Positions 1 to 8,506 are shown, numbered from the stretch's first letter. The stretch: DNA of 64,000 nt from Hyphomonas sp. (GCF_022844445.1 NZ_JALHLS010000001.1:248001-312000), one strand, 5' to 3'. Made by a program: numbers and translations. The notes: generated from the sequence alone by a model not told the origin.

Positions 1-28
1 CGCCCAGTATATCGCTGGCTGATCCGGC

Positions 29-56
29 CTCACCCGGCGCGCTGGCGCCGGGTGAG
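29..56. terminator. Hairpin between convergent genes
   Basis: A perfect 11-bp stem (CTCACCCGGCG / CGCCGGGTGAG) with a 6-nt loop lies over the last codons of the minus-strand gene. Bases 2-22 can be read on the plus strand as a short C-terminal tail ending in TGA, so the hairpin may act as a bidirectional terminator between convergent genes. There is no clear T tract, so this rests on the stem and its position. Confidence 0.5.
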
Positions 57-473
57 CCAGACGACCGCGATGACGGCGGCAACCACCCAGAGCCCCGAGG
101 CGAGAAGGAACCAGCCTGCAAACAGGCTGAGCCCGATGCGTTGAACGACGGACAGGCGCTGCCAGATCGCCCGGATCGCCTCTGCAAAGTTGCGCGCCTC
201 CTGAGCGGGGGCTGCGGTCCGCGGTGCCGTCGCAGAACGCGGTTCGCGCGGCGGCGCCTGGGACAGGCGCTCAGGCTGCGCGCGCAGCGCGGCCAGCGGA
301 TCAGTCTCGCGTCGCGCAAAGCCGCCAAAAATCGATCCCGGCCGCTCGACCAGGATGGTTTCCCTTGCGCTCACCTGCGCGGCGGGACGCATCGCAATCG
401 GGTCGACGCAGTCTGCGCCGAGATCCATGCGCACACCAAACGTGTCGTCATAGCGGGGCCGCTTACCGAACAT
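30..473 (-). CDS. Hypothetical protein with one C-terminal membrane segment
   Basis: I do not recognise the family. From the ATG at 473 the product is about 147 residues. It has a polar, Pro/Ala/Arg-rich first two thirds and one hydrophobic stretch near the C-terminus (around LSLFAGWFLLASGLWVVAAV), followed by a basic tail (TRRQR). This predicts a tail-anchored inner-membrane protein with its bulk in the cytoplasm. The ORF track extends to a start at 524, but those residues are basic and low-complexity, so the internal ATG is preferred. It is followed, in the opposite direction of reading, by a hairpin at its stop codon. Confidence 0.6.
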   Translation of the reverse strand: MFGKRPRYDDTFGVRMDLGADCVDPIAMRPAAQVSARETILVERPGSIFGGFARRETDPLAALRAQPERLSQAPPREPRSATAPRTAAPAQEARNFAEAIRAIWQRLSVVQRIGLSLFAGWFLLASGLWVVAAVIAVVWLTRRQRAG

Positions 474-536
474 GGGTGCGTGGGTCCTCTGTCTGCCGCC
501 GGGAGAATGCCGCGCGATGATCAAGAATAGCCTAAC

Positions 537-980
537 TTAAACCTCGGGCCGCCAACCCGGCGGCGCAAGGGTGAAGCCGGAAAACTCGAATCCTGGTGCA
601 ACGATACACGACACCAGCGTCCAGTGGCCTAGCGTTTCCGCCGTCTGCCAGTAATGGGCCGGGACGATGGCCTGCGGCCGCTGCCCGGCGCGTAAATCCG
701 GGCCGAGTGTCATTGCCGACGCCCCCTTCCCGTCCGGGGGTGACAGCGTCAACGCCAGCGGGCCGCCCGCATGCCAGAGCCAGGCCTCTTGCGCATCAAC
801 TCGGTGCCAGGCCGACAGCTCGTCCGCCTGCAGAAGGTAATAGATGGCTGTCATCGTTGCGCGGCCCTCGCCCGCCGCACGAAAGGTTTCCGCATAGTGG
901 CCGCCTTCGGGATGCCTGCGCATGTCCAGTAGACGGATGATTTCACCAACGCCCAGATCACCGGCCAGGGCCATCCCCAT
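537..980 (-). CDS. Cupin superfamily protein, DUF985 (Cupin_5)
   Basis: The 147-residue product has the DUF985 pattern: an N-terminal leucine-rich helix followed by RHPEGGHYAETF, then IYYLL, the cupin core SAWHRVDAQEAWLWHAG, and VVPxxxWQxA-like sequence (IVPAHYWQTAETLG) with a GFEFSGF C-terminus. Family members are single-domain beta barrels of about 140-170 residues related to sugar-binding epimerase-like cupins; the substrate is unknown. The start ATG shares one base with the stop codon of gloB (TGATG), so the two genes are probably translated together. Function beyond the fold cannot be assigned. Confidence 0.82.
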   Translation of the reverse strand: MGMALAGDLGVGEIIRLLDMRRHPEGGHYAETFRAAGEGRATMTAIYYLLQADELSAWHRVDAQEAWLWHAGGPLALTLSPPDGKGASAMTLGPDLRAGQRPQAIVPAHYWQTAETLGHWTLVSCIVAPGFEFSGFTLAPPGWRPEV

Positions 981-1750
981 CAGAACCGGTCCTTCCGGCC
1001 ACGGATTTCCCCGAATGTCGCCGCCGCATTACCTGGATGGCCCATCGCGAGCTGCATCTCCGGCAGATCGGCGCGCAGGAAGGGATTGGTCGCCAGTTCC
1101 CGCTCCAGCAGCGCCGGTACGGTGGGCAGGTTGTTCGCCCGCTGCCTTTCGATCCAGCCGACATAGTCCTTTAGCGCCTTGTTCTCCGGCTCGACGGTCA
1201 CGGCAAAGCGGGCATTCGAAGCCGTGTATTCGTGTGCGCAGTAGAGCTGCGTCTTGGCGGGCAGCGCCTTGATGCGCTGCAGGCTTTGCCACATCATCTC
1301 CATCGTGCCTTCAAAGACGCGTCCGCAGCCGAGCGCAAAAACGGTATCACCGACGAAAGCGACCGACTGCGGGCCAAAGTGAAATGCGACATGTCCGAGC
1401 GTATGGCCCGGCACATCGATCACCGCCGCCCGCGCGGCACCAAGGTGCAAGACATCGCCGCCCTTCACAGCCAGGTCGAGGCCTGGGATCTTCGCCGCCT
1501 CTCCCGCCGGGCCGATAACGCGGCAGCCCATCTCCTGCTTGAGGCGAAGGTTGCCGCCCGCGTGATCGGGATGCCAGTGGGTGTTCCAGATCTGCGTGAT
1601 GGTCCAGCCGCGCAGTTTCGCCTCGGCGACGTAGCGCTCGGCGTCCGGCGTATCAATCGCTGCCGTCTCGCCGGAGTCCGGTTCGTGAACCAGATATCCG
1701 TAATTGTCGTTCAGGCAGGGAAACTGGTGTATGTCGAGGAAGATGCCCAT
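980..1750 (-). CDS. gloB: Hydroxyacylglutathione hydrolase (glyoxalase II)
   Basis: This metallo-beta-lactamase-fold enzyme hydrolyses S-D-lactoylglutathione to D-lactate and glutathione, completing methylglyoxal detoxification. The binuclear metal motif THWHPDH is at residues 57-63, further ligands are seen in the VPGHTLGH and FVGDTVF stretches, and the glyoxalase II C-terminal helical domain carries the YCAHEYTASNARFA signature. The length (256 residues) is normal for the family. It is divergent from a methyltransferase gene 44 bp away, an arrangement I recall from other alphaproteobacteria, and its stop overlaps the start of the DUF985 cupin. Confidence 0.93.
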   Translation of the reverse strand: MGIFLDIHQFPCLNDNYGYLVHEPDSGETAAIDTPDAERYVAEAKLRGWTITQIWNTHWHPDHAGGNLRLKQEMGCRVIGPAGEAAKIPGLDLAVKGGDVLHLGAARAAVIDVPGHTLGHVAFHFGPQSVAFVGDTVFALGCGRVFEGTMEMMWQSLQRIKALPAKTQLYCAHEYTASNARFAVTVEPENKALKDYVGWIERQRANNLPTVPALLERELATNPFLRADLPEMQLAMGHPGNAAATFGEIRGRKDRF

Positions 1751-1794
1751 GTGCCCATTATCCCGTGTTGCGGTCTGAGAGACGACTTTAGACC

Positions 1795-2538
1795 ATGCGT
1801 CAGGACGCCGTCACCCTCGAACGCTTTTACGCTTCCCCGCTCGGCCGGGCCGCGAGCCGCGTGATCGCCGGCAAGCTGGTGGATCTATGGGGTGAAGCGC
1901 ACGGTCTGACCATGCTCGGGCTCGGATATGCGATCCCCGCGCTAGACGCTTTCGGCACCGGGCCAGGCCGCCGGATCGCAGCGATTCCCTACGAGCACGG
2001 CCCGGTCAGCTGGCAGGCCAGCGAACGCGGCAATGCCTCGGTGGCCGTCGGCGATCCCCGCCTGCCCTTCCCGGATGCCTTCTTCGACCGGGTTATCGTG
2101 CTGCACGGCCTTGAGGAGACGGGCGATCCGCGCGCCTACCTGCGCGAGATCTGGCGTGTGACCGCGCCAGAGGGCCGCATCGTGCTCGCCGCCGCCAATC
2201 GCGCAGGCCTGTGGTCGCGCGCAACTCAGACACCGTTCGGGCAGGGAAGGCCCTGGACGCGAAGCCAGCTGTCGAACCTCCTCGCCAGCGGCCTCTTCCA
2301 GGTGACAGCCTCTTCCAGTGCTCTTTACATGCCTCCGGTGAGCCACGGACTTGTGACCTCCGCAGCGGAAGGCTGGGAGGCCATTGGACGCATGCTGACG
2401 CCCGGCTTCGGCGGCGTCGTACTGATCGAAGCGGTCAAAAGACTGTATGCACCGCCAGGCGGCGGGGCGGTTGCCCCGGTGACAGAGCGCATCCGGATTG
2501 CCCGCCCCGCGAGGGCCGCGCGCCGTGAAGAGCATTGA
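1795..2538 (+). CDS. Class I SAM-dependent methyltransferase
   Basis: The 247-residue protein has a methyltransferase-11-type core. A degenerate glycine motif (LGLGYA) is followed by a segment with LPFPDAFFDRVIVLHGLEE, which matches motif II/III of this fold (acidic residue, then a hydrophobic strand), and by LREIWRVTAPEGRIVLAAANR, the post-III motif. The substrate is unknown. It is divergent from gloB with about 44 bp between the starts, so the two probably share a promoter region. The N-terminal 25 residues form a helix typical of the gloB-linked methyltransferases. Confidence 0.82.
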   Translation: MRQDAVTLERFYASPLGRAASRVIAGKLVDLWGEAHGLTMLGLGYAIPALDAFGTGPGRRIAAIPYEHGPVSWQASERGNASVAVGDPRLPFPDAFFDRVIVLHGLEETGDPRAYLREIWRVTAPEGRIVLAAANRAGLWSRATQTPFGQGRPWTRSQLSNLLASGLFQVTASSSALYMPPVSHGLVTSAAEGWEAIGRMLTPGFGGVVLIEAVKRLYAPPGGGAVAPVTERIRIARPARAARREEH

Positions 2539-2601
2539 CGCACCGATTTGCAACATTATTTTCGCAACTGCAGCATCTGCAAGGCGCAAGGACCTAGCCT
2601 C

Positions 2602-2946
2602 ATGAAACTCATCACTGCCGTGTTCAAGCCGAGCCGCCTCGATGCAGTGATCGAAGCCATCTCGGAAGCAGGCGCCACAGGCCTGACGGTGACCGAAGTG
2701 CGCGGCTATGGCCGCCAGCAGGGCAAGACGGAAGTCTATCGCGGCGCTGAATACGAAGTGCGCCTGCTGCCGAAGGTGAAAGTCGAACTCGCCTGCGCCG
2801 ATGACGACACCGAACGCCTGATCGAGGCGATCACCGCCGCAGCCAATACAGGCACCATCGGTGACGGCAAGATCTTCGTCCACGACCTCGAAAGCATCCT
2901 GCGCATCCGCACCGGGGAGCGGGACGCGCAGGCGATCTCCGGCTGA
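2602..2946 (+). CDS. glnB: Nitrogen regulatory protein P-II
   Basis: This is a PII trimer subunit that reports 2-oxoglutarate, ATP/ADP and glutamine status. From the ATG at 2602 the protein has 114 residues and starts with MKLITAVFKP. The T-loop carries the uridylylation tyrosine Y51 in RGAEYEV, and the C-terminal signature is GDGKIFVHDLESILRIRTGE. The longer ORF start at 2548 adds a tail unlike any PII. No amtB or glnA gene is adjacent; the next gene is convergent. GlnB and GlnK cannot be told apart from sequence alone, so the symbol is provisional. Confidence 0.9.
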   Translation: MKLITAVFKPSRLDAVIEAISEAGATGLTVTEVRGYGRQQGKTEVYRGAEYEVRLLPKVKVELACADDDTERLIEAITAAANTGTIGDGKIFVHDLESILRIRTGERDAQAISG

Positions 2947-2965
2947 GCGGCCCGCTGGCGCCCGT

Positions 2966-4078
2966 CTATTCGATGATCTCGTAGCCTTCCGGAATAATGA
3001 AGGGTTCGACCGAGGCGACGCCGATTTCCGGCTCGAGCTGTTCACCGGGGCCATTCTGACGGCGCTCATAGGCCGCCACGAGCGAGAGGTAGGGCGCTAC
3101 GTGCACCCAGCCGTGACCGGCCGTGTTCTGAACAATCTCGAAGTGAAGGTGGATCGTCGTCGGCGTGCCGCCGAAATCGTTTGACACATAGCCGATCAGG
3201 TCACCGGCCTTGACGTTCTGGCCGGCCGTGACGGCGAGGCGCTTCATGTTCAGGTGCATGTAATTGTAGATCGAACCTTCGCTGCGCAGCTTGACAGTAT
3301 AGGTGCCGATCGAAGTGATGATGCCGTCCTCGACTGCGATCACCTCGTGCAGGCCCCGCTCCGCTGCAGACTGCCGGCGCAGCGCACTGCAATCAGCCGC
3401 TGTGCCGACGCGGATGTCCTGGCCCTGGTGGATCTTGGCCGTGGGGCAGAAGGGCGTTGTGCGGTTGGCCGAGCGGGTTTCGCAGAAATTGTCGCGCCAG
3501 GGTGCTGAGTAGTTTCGCGCGTCGCATTGGTCACCGCCGGCCACGCCGCCGCCAAATGCAAACACCTGCGACTGCAACACTGCCGGCGCAGACTTGATCG
3601 GAAAAAGCATGTTCGGCACGTGCACGATCTGCTCGGGGAAGCCACCACCGGAGCCGGGCAGCAGGGCGCCCGGCTGGTAATAGCTGAACACCGGCGCCAC
3701 GGGCTCTGGTGTAACGACAGGCGGACCCGGCTCAGGCTGCGGCTCGGGCTCGGCGGGCACAGGCTCTTCGACCGGCACTTCGACATCCGGTGGTGTTGTG
3801 GGATCCGTCGCATCGACCGGATCGGGCGCCGGCGTCGTGCCGTCATCCGGCGCACCTGGCTCGGCTGGCGTTTCGTCAACCGGTTGCTCGACGGGCGTTT
3901 CGAATTCGGAATCGTCCACATCCGGCGGCGGCGGTCCGGGCGCGCCCGGGGGCAGGGGTTCTGGTGCTTCGGGCGTGGTCGGTGGCGGTCCGCCATCGCC
4001 AGGAAAACGTACGAAGTCGCAGGCAGCCAGTGAAGTCAGAAGCAGCGCGGCGGCCGCTGCAGCCAGTGTATGTCGCAT
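2966..4078 (-). CDS. M23 family metallopeptidase lipoprotein
   Basis: From the ATG at 4078 the protein has 370 residues. It opens with a lipoprotein signal ending in the lipobox LAAC, then a long acidic Pro/Glu/Thr linker (about residues 25-125), then a C-terminal M23 (LytM-like) domain. The zinc-ligand motifs HQGQD and HLHFE are both intact, as is the YNYMHLN strand, so it should be an active peptidoglycan endopeptidase or similar peptidase at the cell envelope. Its start shares one base with the stop of the upstream lipoprotein gene. It is the last gene of a four-gene exported module headed by a subtilase. Confidence 0.87.
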   Translation of the reverse strand: MRHTLAAAAAALLLTSLAACDFVRFPGDGGPPPTTPEAPEPLPPGAPGPPPPDVDDSEFETPVEQPVDETPAEPGAPDDGTTPAPDPVDATDPTTPPDVEVPVEEPVPAEPEPQPEPGPPVVTPEPVAPVFSYYQPGALLPGSGGGFPEQIVHVPNMLFPIKSAPAVLQSQVFAFGGGVAGGDQCDARNYSAPWRDNFCETRSANRTTPFCPTAKIHQGQDIRVGTAADCSALRRQSAAERGLHEVIAVEDGIITSIGTYTVKLRSEGSIYNYMHLNMKRLAVTAGQNVKAGDLIGYVSNDFGGTPTTIHLHFEIVQNTAGHGWVHVAPYLSLVAAYERRQNGPGEQLEPEIGVASVEPFIIPEGYEIIE

Positions 4079-4716
4079 CAACGGGTTCCTGAAATCGCGA
4101 GGTCGCGTGCGAAGGCGACCGCCTCGTCCTCGGTGATGCAGGCGGGCAGCCCGTTCACCAGTTCCTTGCATTCGAATTCGACCAAATAGTCCGCGCCATA
4201 GCGCGAGAAGGAGACCTGTGCGCCAGTCGTGGTGGGCTGGAAATTGAACGCGTCCGTACGCGAAGGCGGTGCGGCGCCCGGCTCGGCCATCACGACATTC
4301 GTGCCGTTGACAATGATGTCGTAGGTCTCAGTCGGGAAGAACGCGTAATAGCCGTCGCTCGTCGGCTGGAAGCGTACTGCGACATCACCGCTCTGCGCGG
4401 CCACTGGGCCTGCCGGCAGGAAGACCGGTACGGGCGGCGCCTCGCCGCCAGACTGCACCTGGAAGCTTCCTTCTCGCTCCTCGAGCGGGCGCGCCGCAAG
4501 GTCACGGCGGGCGCCTTCCCAGTCGATTGTGGTACCACTGGCCGCCATCGCTGGGCGGACCGGCAGCTCCACTTCGTCAGTCGCCGGAACATCTGTGCTG
4601 TCAGCCGGCACGGCGGTCTCGCCCGAGGTGTCGGCCGGGCGCTGGAAAACGCGGTCGCAGGCCGTCAGCGCGAACGTGCTGGCGATAAAGGCAGTCAGAA
4701 GTAGCGTACGGTTCAT
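4078..4716 (-). CDS. Lipoprotein of unknown function
   Basis: The product has 212 residues and a lipoprotein signal with lipobox LTAC at about residue 20. A Thr/Asp/Pro-rich spacer follows, then a folded-looking region of about 140 residues with beta-rich sequence (VAVRFQPTSDGYYAFFPTE and an aromatic VSFSRYGADYLVEF strand) and two later cysteines that could form a disulfide. I do not recognise a family. It lies 5 nt after the I9-like protein and overlaps the M23 peptidase start by one base, so it is translated as part of the same module and may be a partner or substrate adaptor for the peptidases; that role is inference. Confidence 0.75.
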   Translation of the reverse strand: MNRTLLLTAFIASTFALTACDRVFQRPADTSGETAVPADSTDVPATDEVELPVRPAMAASGTTIDWEGARRDLAARPLEEREGSFQVQSGGEAPPVPVFLPAGPVAAQSGDVAVRFQPTSDGYYAFFPTETYDIIVNGTNVVMAEPGAAPPSRTDAFNFQPTTTGAQVSFSRYGADYLVEFECKELVNGLPACITEDEAVAFARDLAISGTR

Positions 4717-4721
4717 CAGGT

Positions 4722-5300
4722 TCAGTCCTTGCCGGGGTGGGCCACATAGTCAGGGTCTGCGTAAGAGACGCCTTCGATCTTGAGAAGGCGGTCCTGGACC
4801 GCGCGGATTTCCTCCGGCGTCGCCGGTATGCCGGGCGGCATCTGGTAGGCGAGCTTTATCTCGCCGGAATAGCTCGCCCCTGCCAGCGTAAAGGCGCTGA
4901 GGCCTGGCAGCCGCGTGACAAGCTCCTGCCAAGCGGCCTGCGCAGCCGCCGGTTCACGCTTGAAGTTGCGCGTTATGGTGTCGATTTCCGGCGCACCCTT
5001 AAGACGGACGATGAACTGCACTTCCGTGCCATCTGCCCGCGCCGGGCGCTCCACCGGGGCCACGGGCACCGACTCCACCTGCGCAAGTTCCACGTCGTCG
5101 CGCCCGAAATCGGGATCGGACGCAGCCGGGGATTGAATGTCGACGCTGAGCGCCGGTGCAGCAGCCGGCGCCTCGCCGGGCGGCGGCGGCGGATCATTGT
5201 TGATCGCCGCAATCGCAAGCGCGACCGCACCGCCCACACAGCCAAGTCCCAGCGCGCCGAGTGGCCCTCCCAAATGCAACGGCGCGCGGGTTCCCGTCAT
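4722..5300 (-). CDS. Membrane-anchored protein with peptidase inhibitor I9/propeptide-like domain
   Basis: From the ATG at 5300 the product has 192 residues. An N-terminal Gly/Ala-rich hydrophobic segment (about residues 9-33) looks like an anchor or uncleaved signal, followed by PPPPP and an acidic linker. The C-terminal 100 residues resemble a subtilisin propeptide: a VQFIVRLKG first strand, a helix with AAWQELVTRLPGL, and the closing LLKIEGVSYADPDYV, which matches the 'GV.yaePD' end of I9 domains. The gene starts 1 nt after the stop of the S8 subtilase. I infer a folding chaperone or inhibitor acting on that subtilase; the family call is by eye. Confidence 0.65.
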   Translation of the reverse strand: MTGTRAPLHLGGPLGALGLGCVGGAVALAIAAINNDPPPPPGEAPAAAPALSVDIQSPAASDPDFGRDDVELAQVESVPVAPVERPARADGTEVQFIVRLKGAPEIDTITRNFKREPAAAQAAWQELVTRLPGLSAFTLAGASYSGEIKLAYQMPPGIPATPEEIRAVQDRLLKIEGVSYADPDYVAHPGKD

Positions 5301-5301
5301 G

Positions 5302-7608
5302 TCAGCGTCCTCCCCCGCCTGTCGCAGCGGCCGGTATGCTGGAAAGATTGAGCAGGCCGGTGCCGCAGGGCCGGGCACACATGTCCGGATTGCCGGTCAG
5401 CGGAGTAGTGCCGGGATATTGGCTGCACAGGCCAGAACATTGGAGCGGCTGGCGCGGATCCAGCGCGCCTGTCAGCGTCGCGATCAGTTCTTCCTTTGTG
5501 GCCGAAGGCGCCCGCGCCTTCAGCAGCGCCAACGCCGCAGACACATGCGGCGCCGCCATGCTGGTGCCCTGCTCATAGGCATAGAAGCAGTTGGCAACGC
5601 TCGCACCCGTCACCGGGTCGTAGCAGTTCGTGGCCGCCTTGGTCGACAGAACGCCATCTGGCTTGCCGTCACCATTGTCATCGCGTGTAAGGTCACCGCC
5701 AGGAGCAAGGAGCGTGACTTCCGGCCCGTAGTTCGAATACGGCGTGATCTGTCCGCGCGCATCGCTCGCCGCCACCGTGACAACACCACGGCACCCAGCC
5801 GGCGCATAGAAGCTCGTGGACATGCGGGCATTGCCGGCTGCCGAGACGACGATCGCGCCGCGCTCCGTGACCGCATCGATCGCGTCCTGTAGTGAGGCCG
5901 GGCAGGCGCCGAGCAGGCCGATCGACAGGTTGATGATGTCGGCCGGGTTCTCGTTCCAAACTTCGGTATCAGCCGGGCCTTCGGCCGGGATAAGACCGGC
6001 CGCCCAGCGTATCGCATCGTTGATGTCCGAAAGACGCCCGCCGCACTTGCCAAGCGCCCGCACCGGCACGACGCGGACATTCCACGCGCCGCCAGCAACG
6101 CCGGCGCCGTTGTTTGTCGAGGCGGCGCCGACGGTTCCCGCCACATGCGTGCCATGGAAACTGTCGGCGGCATAAGGTTTGGTCGGGTCACACATGTCGC
6201 CCGGATCGTTCGCGTCACTGTCACGTCCGTCGCCGTCATTGCCCATGCGCGGATCGGAGACCATGTCCCAGCCAGGCATGATGTTGGGCGATCCGGCAAT
6301 GTCCGGATGCGTCATCTGCAGGCCGGTATCGATCACGGCGACAACCACGCTGCGGGATCCAGCCGTGCCCTGGCGGGCCCAGAAGGATTCAAAGCCTGCC
6401 CCGCCGGCCGTGCGCCCGTCGGCCGCGCCACGGTCACGGAAGTGCCACTGCAACGTCCAGAGCGGATCGTTCGGCAAGAAGTTCGCCGGGGTGGTGGAAG
6501 TCGGCGGCTTCGTCGAGCTACCGGTCGTGCCCCCCGATCCAGCAGGGGGCGGGGCATCCTTCGTCCGCCGCACAAACTGGTTCTGGAAGATGAAATCCGG
6601 CTCGACATACTCGAACTGTCCGGACGCCCGGAGGTCGCGCACCACGCAGGCAGTCGCCAAGGCCAGATCGCCGGCCACTTCACTCGGCTGAATGCCTTCA
6701 GGGCAAGCGGCAGCGTCTGCCCTTGCGAGGAAATCTGCAGGCCCGATTCCGGCGCCCCGGAATTGGGTCGGGCTCGCGCCGTCCGCACCGATCTGGATCA
6801 CCATCTGTCCCTGGCGGGACAGGGCCACCTCACCACCGATGCCATACTTTGTCATCGTGTCGAGCATCACCGAGTTGGCATCAATCTGCGCCTTGATCGT
6901 GTCGCGCGAGACGGGCGCCCGGCGGGCAAGCTTGCGCATCTCGGCCTTTTCCTCGACCGGCAGCGCCTTGAACTCCTCACGGGTGAGCCCCTTCAGGCGG
7001 CGCTGGGCAAGCGGCTCCTCGGCGACCATCTTGTCGATGTCTGCGCCCGCTTGCGCGATTTCGCGCTCGGACTTGGCGACCGCGCGGGGATCGAGGGTGA
7101 TCTTGGGCAGCACCTGCTCCGGTTTCACCGCTTCTTCGATGGGCGCGCGCGAACTTGCAGCATCCGGCGCGGAGGCGGGGGGTGGCAGGGACTCCAGCAC
7201 CTCACCCGAGCCGGGCGATTCCTCATAATAGTACTCTTCCTCAAAGTACTCGAGCTCTTCCGCAGACAGGGCCGTATCTTCCATGGCAAGCGCCGACGTC
7301 GGCGGAATATCGATCGGCTTCGCGATGATCGAGCCGATGGCAAACATCGGGCGCTCTTCCTCGTCGACGACGAACTCGGCCATCACAGTGCCCGCGAGGG
7401 CCCGGTCTTCGGTAGATGCCGTCTGCAGGTTGCTTGCGCCGGAATCCACGATGGTTTCGCCGCTGATCTGGCCCGCCGAGGTCTCGGCAACTTCCTTCGC
7501 TCTGTCGATCCGCTCGGTGATCTGGCCGCACCCGGCCAGCAGGATTGTACCTGCCAAGCCAGACAGGATAACCCGGCGCAGGTGCCGCTCTGTCAGTCGA
7601 TTCAACAT
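5302..7608 (-). CDS. S8 family subtilisin-like serine peptidase, lipoprotein
   Basis: I start at the ATG at 7608 (768 residues), where GGGGA precedes at good spacing; the ORF-track start at 7923 would overlap the divergent enoyl-CoA hydratase gene. Lipobox LAGC gives an outer-envelope anchor. A long acidic region (EEEYYYEE) is followed by an internal propeptide ending FEYVEPDFIF, then the S8 domain with triad Asp427 (VIDTG), His485 (HGTHVAG) and Ser683 (GTSMAAP). Two Asp/Gly-rich inserts (NDGDGRDSD and DDNGDGKPDG) look like calcium loops, and several Cys pairs suggest disulfides. It heads the four-gene peptidase module. Confidence 0.9.
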   Translation of the reverse strand: MLNRLTERHLRRVILSGLAGTILLAGCGQITERIDRAKEVAETSAGQISGETIVDSGASNLQTASTEDRALAGTVMAEFVVDEEERPMFAIGSIIAKPIDIPPTSALAMEDTALSAEELEYFEEEYYYEESPGSGEVLESLPPPASAPDAASSRAPIEEAVKPEQVLPKITLDPRAVAKSEREIAQAGADIDKMVAEEPLAQRRLKGLTREEFKALPVEEKAEMRKLARRAPVSRDTIKAQIDANSVMLDTMTKYGIGGEVALSRQGQMVIQIGADGASPTQFRGAGIGPADFLARADAAACPEGIQPSEVAGDLALATACVVRDLRASGQFEYVEPDFIFQNQFVRRTKDAPPPAGSGGTTGSSTKPPTSTTPANFLPNDPLWTLQWHFRDRGAADGRTAGGAGFESFWARQGTAGSRSVVVAVIDTGLQMTHPDIAGSPNIMPGWDMVSDPRMGNDGDGRDSDANDPGDMCDPTKPYAADSFHGTHVAGTVGAASTNNGAGVAGGAWNVRVVPVRALGKCGGRLSDINDAIRWAAGLIPAEGPADTEVWNENPADIINLSIGLLGACPASLQDAIDAVTERGAIVVSAAGNARMSTSFYAPAGCRGVVTVAASDARGQITPYSNYGPEVTLLAPGGDLTRDDNGDGKPDGVLSTKAATNCYDPVTGASVANCFYAYEQGTSMAAPHVSAALALLKARAPSATKEELIATLTGALDPRQPLQCSGLCSQYPGTTPLTGNPDMCARPCGTGLLNLSSIPAAATGGGGR

Positions 7609-7723
7609 GTTGGTGGTCCCCATGCGATTGCCAATGAACGCCCCAGCCCCATAGGTTAACGCTGCGATGAGATTATGACGAGGTTGAGGCGGTGTCCAAC
7701 CCCTTGAAGCGGCGGAGCAAGAA

Positions 7724-8506
7724 TTGACCCAGACCATCCGGCTAGAAATCGCCGCGCCCCTTGCCGAGATTATCCTGGACCAGCCACAGCGCCGCAACGC
7801 CCTCTCGCTCGAGATGTGGGCCGCCCTGCCCCGGCGGGTTGCAGAGGCGAATGCGGACCCGCACGTGAAGGTCATCCTGCTGCATGGCGGCGGAGGCGGT
7901 GTGTTTGCAGCAGGCGCCGACATTTCCGAATTCCCGGTGATTTACGGCAGCGAGGCGGCAGCGCGCCAGACCGGCGCAACCATAGCCCGGGCCCTCGCCG
8001 CACTAGAAGAGAGCCCCAAGCCCGTCATTGCCGCCATCGAGGGCGCCTGTGTGGGCGGCGGCGTCAGCCTCGCGGTTGCCTCGGATATCCGGGTGGCGAC
8101 AGCCACCGCCGGCCTCGGGATCACCCCGGCAAAGCTCGGCCTCGTCTATCCGCCGGGCGACATGGCGCGCCTCGTGCGCCTCGTAGGCCTGGGCGCCGCC
8201 AAACGCCTCCTCTTCACAGGCCGCATCTTCAGCGCCGGCGAGGCGCTCGCCATGGGCCTTGTGGATGAGATCGTGGACGCGTCCTGCATTCTGCCTGCCG
8301 CCCGCGCGCTGGGGCTCGACATCGCTGCCCAGTCGCAATGGTCCGTGCGCGCCACCAAGCGGATGATGCGCGGCTTCGAAGCGGGCTTTGGGCCGGGCTC
8401 CTCCGAAGCTGAAGCCCTCTTCCTCGAAGGCTTCGCCAACCCCGATTTCCGAGAAGGCGTCAGCGCCTTTCTCGGCAAGCGCAAGCCGGACTGGAAAGTA
8501 ACATGA
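7724..8506 (+). CDS. Enoyl-CoA hydratase/isomerase family protein
   Basis: The 260-residue crotonase-fold protein should act on acyl-CoA substrates. The CoA-binding and oxyanion-hole segments FAAGADISEF and AIEGACVGGGVSLAVASDIRVA are intact, and the C-terminal helix region RATKRMM is present. The start is a TTG at 7724 preceded by a strong GGCGGAG ribosome site; no in-frame ATG lies near. Its stop overlaps the start of the CoA-transferase gene by 4 bp (ATGA), so the pair is translationally coupled and probably works in one acyl-CoA pathway. Which acyl chain is used cannot be read from the sequence. Confidence 0.87.
   Translation: MTQTIRLEIAAPLAEIILDQPQRRNALSLEMWAALPRRVAEANADPHVKVILLHGGGGGVFAAGADISEFPVIYGSEAAARQTGATIARALAALEESPKPVIAAIEGACVGGGVSLAVASDIRVATATAGLGITPAKLGLVYPPGDMARLVRLVGLGAAKRLLFTGRIFSAGEALAMGLVDEIVDASCILPAARALGLDIAAQSQWSVRATKRMMRGFEAGFGPGSSEAEALFLEGFANPDFREGVSAFLGKRKPDWKVT

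Noticed and set aside
1-22. Plus-strand frame 2 tail (AQYIAG, stop)
   Set aside because: Six codons are too few to identify or support a gene; mentioned only as context for the hairpin at 29-56.
1942-3069. 375-codon minus-strand ORF
   Set aside because: Runs opposite the methyltransferase and glnB genes, both of which have clear family motifs.
6145-7659. 504-codon plus-strand ORF
   Set aside because: Antisense shadow of the S8 peptidase gene; Arg/His-rich composition without any domain.
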